A DNA stretch of 64,000 nucleotides from Beroe ovata (Eukaryota > Ctenophora > Nuda > Beroida > Beroidae), in NCBI GenBank assembly GCA_946803715.1, contig CAMPET010000005.1, positions 274,164 to 338,163 on the forward strand, given 5' to 3'. Under the pieces are notes generated by a model. That model saw only the letters and a program-made list of their open reading frames with translations. It was not told the DNA's origin and did not search any database. Position numbers and translations under genes: made by a program. Of the stretch, positions 57,001 through 64,000 are shown in pieces. The first letter of the stretch is position 1. Every line of letters begins with the position of its first letter.

Positions 57001-57382
57001 TGAGGGGAAACCGCCGATCAAGGTCAAGTTTGAGATCCCTTACTTCACGGTGTCGGGAATACAGGTTTCAGCAGTCCATTTCGTGAGATAAGATATTGAC
57101 TTCATCCTTGAAACAATGATAAGATCATGTCGTCTTGAAATATTTGTTATGAAACATTGGAATCTTTCCTCGCAGGTAAGATACTTGAAAATTATAGAGA
57201 AGAGTGGCTACCAAGCTCTACCTTGGGTCAGATATATTACTCAAAATGGAGGTTCGTAAAGAGTTGCGTGTTCGGACAAATGAAATCTGTTTTCATTATT
57301 GTCAAGTTACTGATTGAAACCTAATATTACATATTATAAACGAGAACGAATAATTTCAGATTACCAACTAAGGACGTCGTAA
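54062..57382 (+). CDS. AP1M: AP-1 clathrin adaptor medium subunit mu-1
   Basis: Twelve exons (54062-54103, 54212-54286, 54391-54540, 54643-54773, 54907-55051, 55338-55528, 56059-56209, 56600-56689, 56769-56837, 56939-57064, about 57176-57251, 57360-57382) join in frame to 422 residues, the size of animal AP1M1. The start [14 protein letters not shown] is the family N-terminus. The longin-like domain continues through FVYLYRMVQ and the [19 protein letters not shown] block. The mu-homology domain has [20 protein letters not shown], then [32 protein letters not shown] and [14 protein letters not shown]. It binds YxxPhi cargo signals at the trans-Golgi network and endosomes. The last exon is a 23-nt microexon coding the terminal DYQLRTS. 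Confidence 0.98.
55600..55815. repeat. Cluster of TGTACAATGTACA palindromic words in an AP1M intron
   Basis: GTACAATGTACATTGTA, CATTGTACAATGTAC, ATTGTACATTG and related words occur repeatedly within about 200 bp. Similar words appear at 7920-7970 and near 38640. Confidence 0.75.
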
Positions 57383-58736
57383 ATCCCTTGCATCAAGAAT
57401 CAGACAACTTCTAGGAACTAAATAGGTTACGAATTCCATCTTCATTCTACTCAGGTTGCTGGGTCTCCAGTACTCCAGTATGATTGATGCATAGTCAATT
57501 TTCAACCAAGCTGGATCTTGGTTGGATTATCGAACGTTTTGAACATTGTTATGATATTGAATTTATGATTTCAAGCAACTTGGTGTTACATTTGATTGCA
57601 AAATATGAATGTTATGATTTAGTTTTGATCATTTCTGATGAATGCGGATCGTGGTGCTAGAGTGGTGAACGTTTGTTACAGGAACTTTGTTCGATTAATC
57701 TCACCAATATAGTACATACTTGACAGTAGACATCTCAAATCAGTCTCTGGACTTCCTCCAGACTACCATGGCTGCAGCTGCTCAATAGCTGTATATTCAA
57801 TATTATAGCATTTCGAATATGAGTAATATAGGATTATAGGAAGCACTTGCAATACATTAATATTTTAACCTGATTCATTAAAGTTTCTGGAGACGTGATG
57901 CACTGATGCTGCAACAGTGCAGTGCAAGTGATGCTTTTAATCAGGTAATGAGTGCCACTCCTCGATTAAAGTACGTACGTGTATACTGTATAATTGTTGC
58001 ATTGTGTGCTCTATCATGTTCTAGTTCTACCAAGTGCCCCTATGGCCTATTCCCCGACCCCAATTGACATTCGATCATCGTCTGTGCAATGCTTTGATGC
58101 TTCCCTTAGTTTGTTTCTTTATCATAAAGTTTATGGTCGAATTAACTGATTTCGGCCTCCGTCACCGGATGTTGTGTTAAACAGAGACAGGCAACAATGC
58201 AACATCCGGAAAGGCTTAGGCTTCCGATTCAGGCGCGCATGATCTGACCCAATGCCCATTGCCCAAGTACTATAATTCGAAAGTCAGAATGCAGAATAAG
58301 TTTGCGGCGCGCGCGCGCGCAAAATGAAATTCTCGAGAGGGTCTATCGTCGATCGACGCCGCGCGACAAAGATCACGGGAACATGTACAAACTTATTCAT
58401 TCAAAATTGAGTTAGCACGATCAAATCCGACCGAAGTTTTATTTTACATGAAATATCGACTATTTTTTGCAGTTTTATGATCGATGCAGATGGTTTTATG
58501 CCATGATTTTATTAATTGATCTTATTCTATCTCCTAGGGATTGCAATTTCATCATCAATCAATCGAAAGAAAAGTAATTATTATTGAAATATCAAAGTGG
58601 TTTGCTGTACAAAATATGTTACTGGTTTCGTCATTTGTTGATATGGGTGTCTTATATATTTATCATCCTCCACGACTGTTAGGAATCATAGAAGGATGAA
58701 GTAAAGCACTGAACAAAGTCCACTAACAGACAATTT
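57383..58736. other. Intergenic region between AP1M and FICD
   Basis: Mostly A/T-rich unique sequence. It contains a fold-back with arms CCGGATGTTG and CAACATCCGG around 58165-58210, and a GC-rich patch at about 58305-58372 that resembles the repeat at 51862-52075 (GAAATTCTCGA followed by CTATCGTCGATCGACG). No open frame of note. Confidence 0.6.
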
Positions 58737-60474
58737 ATGTTGAGAAGCTGGCTGTCTGTAGTAAAGAGTTTACTCCATCCACATGTGTTGCTGATTTTCA
58801 TTGCCATAATATTCTGGTTGATACCAACACCATTAGACTATTTGAAAAACCATGTTATTGAGCAAAAGCTCAAGAAAACAATCGAAGATACTCCATTTGT
58901 TGTGATTCCAGAGCCTGGTAAGTATAGAGTTGAAGAATCAATAAGGTCATTGAGAGGCACAAATTTTATTACTTGATTAATACATCTTCAGTAAAACCGT
59001 TGGACTCTGAAGTGATGCAGTTATTAACAGCTGCCAGGCAGATGAAGGAAAGAAATAAACTTGAAAAGGCAGACAAACTTTATAGTCAAGCCTTAAATTT
59101 CGCCCCAAATCACCCTGAAATACTAGGTACTGTGTTCTCACAAGTTCAAAAAGTAACTTAATTTCGGGAAAAGGTACTTCTTTAACTTAAAAGGACTTCT
59201 TTATTTTATAAGCCTTTCCAAAATCATGTTACAGTTCAGTATGCTGAGTTTTTAGAAAATGAGAAGAAAGATGTTGTTACAGCTGATAGTTTATATTCGA
59301 AGATCCTAAAAAGAGATCCCACTAATGAGGCTGCTCTTCTGAGGCATCAAGTGAGTTCTTATTCCAAATTGCTTTATCTTGCCATTAATGCTGGCCTGAA
59401 TGATCATTTTAATAATGCAATTTACAGATCAATCTACCCCAAGTTAAAGCTCTGGATATGGAATATTACAAGTCTATTGAAGCCAAGAAATATGCCATAT
59501 CAATGATACCTGCAAGTAATTTGGCATTCAGAAGAGCAAAGAGAGAGTTCTATTTTCAACTCATCTATCATAATAATGCTATTGAAGGTATTAAATTTTT
59601 GCTTTAAAAAGTTAAATGTCAATTGTTTGGAATGATTCACTCATTTTAGGTACTTATAAACCTGTTTTTCTCAAATCAGGTAATACAATGACACTTTCGA
59701 TGACAAGAAGTGTCCTTGAAACTGGGAGAGCAATTGGAGGGCAGAGCATTCGGGAACACAATGAAATTATTGGGATGGATGCTGCCTTACACTTTCTCAA
59801 TGGAACTATGCTTGGTGTAGAGAATCCATTGGGAATACAGACTATTTTAGACATACACAAAAAACTCCTAGGTATGTAAGAAAAAATGAATAAAAGATAT
59901 TCTCCTGGCAATTACATAGTTTCTTAAGTTGAGCATTGTGTTTTCAGGTTATGTAGAACCAGAGTATGCTGGAAAGTATAGAACTCATCAAGTTTACGTC
60001 GGTAACTTTGTTCCACCTAAACCTGAAGATGTTCCAGCCCTGATGCTCGACTTGGTAGACTGGCTGAATAGTCCCGAAGCTTGGTTGCTGCATCCAATAG
60101 AATATGCTGCAATAGCCCACTACAGACTTGTCTATATCCACCCTTTTGTAGATGGGAATGGAAGGACTTCACGGCTTCTCATGAATCTCAGACTTATTCA
60201 AGCAGGTTACCCACCTGTGATTATAAAAGTCGAGGATAGGTTCAAGTACTATGGCGCATTGGAGTTAGCCAATACTGGTGATATAAGACCATTTATAAGG
60301 TTTATTGCTCAGTGTACAGAGAAAAGTTTAGATGGATATTTAGATAGCTTGGGCATAGAGAAAGACAGTTCAGAATGGTCTGATAGTGATAGGCCTAGCA
60401 GTTTAGATCAATCGGGTGGCTATGAGGGGAATGAGATTCAAGAAAAGGATGATGATGTTATAAATCTTCCGTAA
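58737..60474 (+). CDS. FICD: FICD, Fic-domain BiP AMPylase/de-AMPylase
   Basis: Six exons (58737-58917, 58992-59126, 59235-59350, 59428-59587, 59680-59871, 59948-60474) join in frame to 436 residues. The N-terminal signal anchor ([14 protein letters not shown]) predicts a type II ER membrane protein. Two TPR-like repeats follow ([39 protein letters not shown]). The inhibitory helix carries the conserved Glu in AIEGNTMTL. The Fic active site [12 protein letters not shown] retains the catalytic His, Asp, Gly-Asn-Gly and Arg. Downstream [13 protein letters not shown] is followed by an acidic tail. It should attach and remove AMP on the ER chaperone BiP, the Glu switching the activity. The exon 4-5 junction lies inside the Glu-containing motif, right after AIEG. 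Downstream, 60475-60990 is A/T-rich with the RPAP1 promoter. Confidence 0.97.
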
Positions 60475-60990
60475 AAGTTCTGCTGTGTTGCGTTTTGTTC
60501 GATATTATTGACAGCATCTAGATTAGACCCAGATTTTCAGATAAGTTTTATATCATGTACAGTCTGTCTACGGATTCATGATTTACATGACTTTGGTAAG
60601 TTAATCTTTTATTTGTTCTTGATAACTAAGTTCTAAGGTGAATACATCAAAAACTGTCGATGTCGTTTCATAACATCTTCAATAATCAACCGTACCATGT
60701 TTTATAGGAAGTTACTATAGGTAGGTAGTTCAAAAAATTATGCTCTTTGTTTGATTGCGTTGTCCCGGGTTTAATCTTTCAGTATTTCACTAAATATTCC
60801 TTCAGTGGATGTTAATAATTCATATACCTATTCCATATTTCGCATATTTGAAGGGGGAAGTGGACTGATAAATGTGATTACGTGTGATCAATCTTAACTG
60901 TTAAACCACGATTATGGCATCATCATCAAATGATCTAATGACATGACAGCTATGAATTGATAATGCGTTTCTTACTGCAAGGTAAGTAGA

Positions 60991-63431
60991 ATGTCAGATC
61001 CAGTGAAAAGACCTTCGGCAGCCGATACTGAAGAGGATTTGTTGCGTCTTCAAGCAGAGTTCATGAAGAACAAGGCAGGAGTGAAGAAAGATGTAATTTC
61101 TCTGGGCGAAAGTGAGAGTGGTGGAGGAGGGAATAGTGCCGGAGAAGGAGGAGGGAGCAGAAAGAGGAAGAAGGCGGCTGAGGCAAGCACGACAATATTT
61201 TATCGGTGTTCTTTTCCGATACTCTTTTCCCCTCTTCTCAACGCAATATCTCCATATTCTATAGCCGTGTGCTGATGATCGGGATGTATACCAGAGTATG
61301 GACGACAGTGATAAATCAGACTTAGTGACTGTGCTGACCAACATCTGTGAACTTGACATCAGTGATAAGCCCATTACCACACCACGGAATACACCCAGGG
61401 GCTTTCCTTGTGTCAAAGTAGGAATCTTTCTGTGTTCATTTGAATTGTTTTTGTCTAAATGATACTACGATTCGGTCATTTTATGAATGAACACGAGACA
61501 CTGACATTCAGCTTCTATCACAGGATTTTAAGATCACAGAGAGAGAGGGCGACTCACGGGTCAGTGGAACCAGACAAAAGAAGAGTTTATTTGCCGCACA
61601 ATATGACAAGAAGAACCAGTACATTCCCAGAATGAACAAGCATGTTAGAGGCAAGGTTGAAGTAAAAAAATCTAGAACAGCCGCAAGGTTAGTCAGAAGT
61701 CAATATGCGGTGTAAATGAAAGGGGGAACCTCAAACCTGATTCTTATTAATGAATGCCTGTGATTTATTACTTAATTATCGTAATTGACTTTATCAGCCC
61801 GTTTCTTGAGAACCTGTTACCACCTGAGAGGATGGCTATCGAAGACCAGACAAACAAGATCTTGAACCAGATGAGTGAACAGGAGAAGAGAGAACAAGCG
61901 GAGAAGATCTTCAAAAACATGGGTACCTAATTCCGATCTGCTTATTTGGGCACAATTTCGAGATTCGTATTTCAATTTCCTAATTTCCTGATCCACTAAT
62001 TTCTGATTTCAAAATTCCCAGATCCAAAGCTTGTTGAATTCTTGAAGAGACGGAAACGTGAGGCAGAAGAAAAGCGCCTAGCTGAAGAGAGGAGTAGTAA
62101 CTCTGGTGTGGGCATGTCTGATGTTCAGATGAGTTCGGAGGAACCTATGGATGTTGCAGAGCAGGATGGTTCCTGCTGTCGTAAAGATGTGAGATAAGAA
62201 ACTTCGCATTTTCATAATCTTGAAAATGTTAATCATGATGTTGAGAACTAGGGGTCACGAATCTATCTGGGAAAATGGTGATAGTAAGCCGCGCTCCCTC
62301 TCTGTATCGGCCAGTTAATTGATACAACTTTCCCCGAAAATCGGCTGGTAGCATGGCATGATATACATGTATAGTTGTATGATAAGCCCTCATTCATTCT
62401 CCCACCCATCAGAATTTCCTTCATCCTGGAACGAGGAGAGTGGAGATAGAGGGTGAAGCAGTGGACATCCCAGTCTACGTGGCGCCTGGACACCACCCCA
62501 ACATGGGCGAATTGGAACCCGAGAAGCTGCAATGGATGAGCAGTGCAGCAGGGAAGTCCAATACAGCTACAGATAGAGAGGTGAAATTTGGGGAAAATTG
62601 ATGCGCCGCTCACTATAGAATCGGTGGCTGATTTAGTTAACAGAGTCAGGGATCGGATGTAGTTAACTTTTACGAACAAACTATAACAAACGTCTCATTT
62701 TCCAGGATACGGAGGTGAGGTTTGATTTTGACGGTAAGATAGTCCCCCGAGACACACACATTCATCCTGACCGGGCACTCCATCACCACGGGGAGGAGGC
62801 TAATCAGGCGGGCTACACTCTGGATGAGCTCTTCATACTTTCCCGTAGCACGGTATGTAAACCAACTGGTACCTTGTTGGGATGGTGCCAAGTCATGGGC
62901 TTAGAGAGCGACATCATGTTCTATTGTACCAACATATCATGATACATTCAATACTCAACAGAACTGCAAATAATAATCCAGCACCATTACCACTGATCTA
63001 CATAATATTTTCACAGGTGCTGAGACAGCGTCAGATTGCACTTGAAACCCTGATACACATCACGCAGCGTGCGAGACATTCCATGTACTCTGGATATGTT
63101 AAGCAGACCATGTTGCAATTACTCCTTGACTCTGGTGAGTTACATCCATTATAGTCAGCACATGTGATAAGCAGCGTGTTTTGATTGGCTGAGAAATTCC
63201 TACGAATCAACATTGCAATCTTGCCATGTTTTGATTCGATTCTCGCGGGACTATCAATGGAACGTCATTTGAATTTATTCTTCTTTAACAAACTCTTTCT
63301 CCTCGAGGTAAACTCTTTCTCCTCCAGGTATTGTGCAGCTGTTCAGACATGCTCTGGATTCCTCAGAATACGAGCTAGCTCTACAAGGATTGGCAGCTCT
63401 CCTTCTTGCGCCGACTGAAGTGTTCATCCAG
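60991..63431 (+). CDS. RPAP1: RPAP1, RNA polymerase II-associated protein 1 (5' part)
   Basis: The first nine exons are visible: 60991-61182, 61295-61417, 61524-61687, 61798-61922, 62022-62188, 62413-62580, 62706-62852, 63016-63134 and 63328-63431. The gene continues beyond the window. The N-terminus MSDPVKRPSAADTEEDLLRL resembles the vertebrate EVDLLHFQ region. VSGTRQKKSLFAAQY matches the RSIFAQE motif. DPKLVEFLKRRK matches the RPAP1 N-terminal box. RFDFDGKIV and ALHHHGEEANQAGYTLDELF match the conserved C-terminal RPAP1 box, and IVQLFRHALDSSEYELALQG the following helical repeats. RPAP1 helps assemble and import RNA polymerase II. The first intron appears to use a GC donor (GAG then GCAAGC) with acceptor CCAG at 61294. 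The final acceptor lies in a small tandem duplication (about 63293-63331). Confidence 0.93.
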
Positions 63432-63649
63432 GTGACACACTCATACACCCACAACTTTTGAGGAGGTCAATTGCCATGGTGTTAGATCCCCTCTTCTCGC
63501 AATCATACTGTATCACCGTGTAACTAATGTATCACCGTGTAACTAATTACTTACTCGTATTGAGTGTGGTAAACCGAGCACCAGTTTTTGACACCGATAA
63601 TACAGCTTCTTGACACCTCTAACATTCCCACTTCACCAATCACCATCTC

Positions 63650-64000
63650 TCAGTTCGGCCGTTAACTAGGGAACCGATTATCAGCTTAACTTTAAATTTT
63701 TGTTGTCCGAGTTTCTAATGGTCCTTGAGCTATGATAGAAGTTTCAAGTTAATCGGTCGATCCGTTTGGGAGCTATCCTCAAATGCTCACTTAAATTGAC
63801 CATTAATGAGCAGATAAGGGGTTATGTCGGCCCTTAACTAGGGAACCGATTATCAGCTTAACTTTAAATTTTTGTTGTCCGAGTTTCTAATGGTCCTTGA
63901 GCTATGATAGAAGTTTCAAGTTAATCGGTCGATCCGTTTGGGAGCTATCCTCAAATGCTCACTTAAATTGACCAGTAATGAGCAGATAAGGGGTTATGTC
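63650..64000. repeat. 172-bp satellite-like tandem repeat at the window end
   Basis: Two nearly identical units beginning TTAACTAGGGAACCGATTAT at about 63662 and 63834 (period 172 bp), running off the end of the window inside an RPAP1 intron. The unit is the reverse complement of the repeat at 5.9-6.36 kb (shared words TCGGTCGATCCGTTTGGGAG and GCTATCCTCAAATGCTCA). Confidence 0.92.

Noticed and set aside
1-64000. tRNA, rRNA, viral or retrotransposon coding sequence
   Set aside because: Reading by eye, I found no convincing cloverleaf, rRNA segment, reverse transcriptase, integrase or capsid-like frame.

Overview
This window is nuclear DNA from an animal. Genes are split by many short GT-AG introns (mostly 80-400 bp). 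The proteins are metazoan: a laminin chain, sushi/PAN/discoidin-type mosaics, EHMT/G9a, FICD, RPAP1, an AP-1 mu subunit and a proteasome beta subunit. Gene density is high, CpG is not obviously depleted, and the laminin and the mosaic protein have unusual domain orders. I infer a non-bilaterian animal, most likely a sponge; this is inference, and no single marker in the window proves it.

Layout. (1) 18-19503 (+): one 45-exon laminin chain of about 2,039 residues with gamma-like ends, carrying both a beta-type LF domain and an alpha/gamma-type L4 domain. Its largest intron (about 10198-14642) holds two small antisense genes for secreted proteins (10970-11815 and 11965-13431). (2) 20558-27000 (+): an 18-exon EHMT (ankyrin, pre-SET, SET, post-SET), with an antisense single-exon CAP-domain gene in one intron. 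(3) 27907-28923 (+): an intronless, TATA-driven gene for a Cys/His-rich, probably DNA-binding protein, with three CACGTG boxes upstream. (4) 29114-30091 (-): an intronless beta-1,3-galactosyltransferase, B3GALT6-like. (5) 30582-31638 (-): proteasome beta-1 (PSMB6). (6) 33105-48001 (-): a roughly 15-kb mosaic extracellular protein with PAN-like modules, about five repeats of a discoidin/fucolectin-like plus Cys-rich module, sushi domains and a helical C-terminus. (7) 48.5-49.3 kb (-): a putative gene broken by a sequence gap. (8) 50.75-51.63 kb (+): an acidic protein of unknown function. (9) 52462-53433 (+): a TEDC1-like protein. (10) 54062-57382 (+): AP-1 mu. (11) 58737-60474 (+): the AMPylase FICD. 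(12) 60991 to the end (+): the 5' part of RPAP1.

Between and inside genes are many repeats: a 171-172-bp satellite-like unit in two places, several fold-back (MITE-like) elements, recurrent CGCGCCGCGC-type patches, TTGACACC-type tandem arrays, and AC/GT microsatellites.

Functionally the window mixes extracellular matrix and cell-surface genes (laminin, mosaic protein, the nested secreted proteins, the CAP protein, and a glycosyltransferase probably acting on the glycosaminoglycan linker) with housekeeping genes (proteasome, AP-1, RPAP1, EHMT, FICD). I see no operon-like, viral or CRISPR content. Exon boundaries were read by eye from splice consensus, reading-frame continuity and homology, so individual ends may be off by a base.
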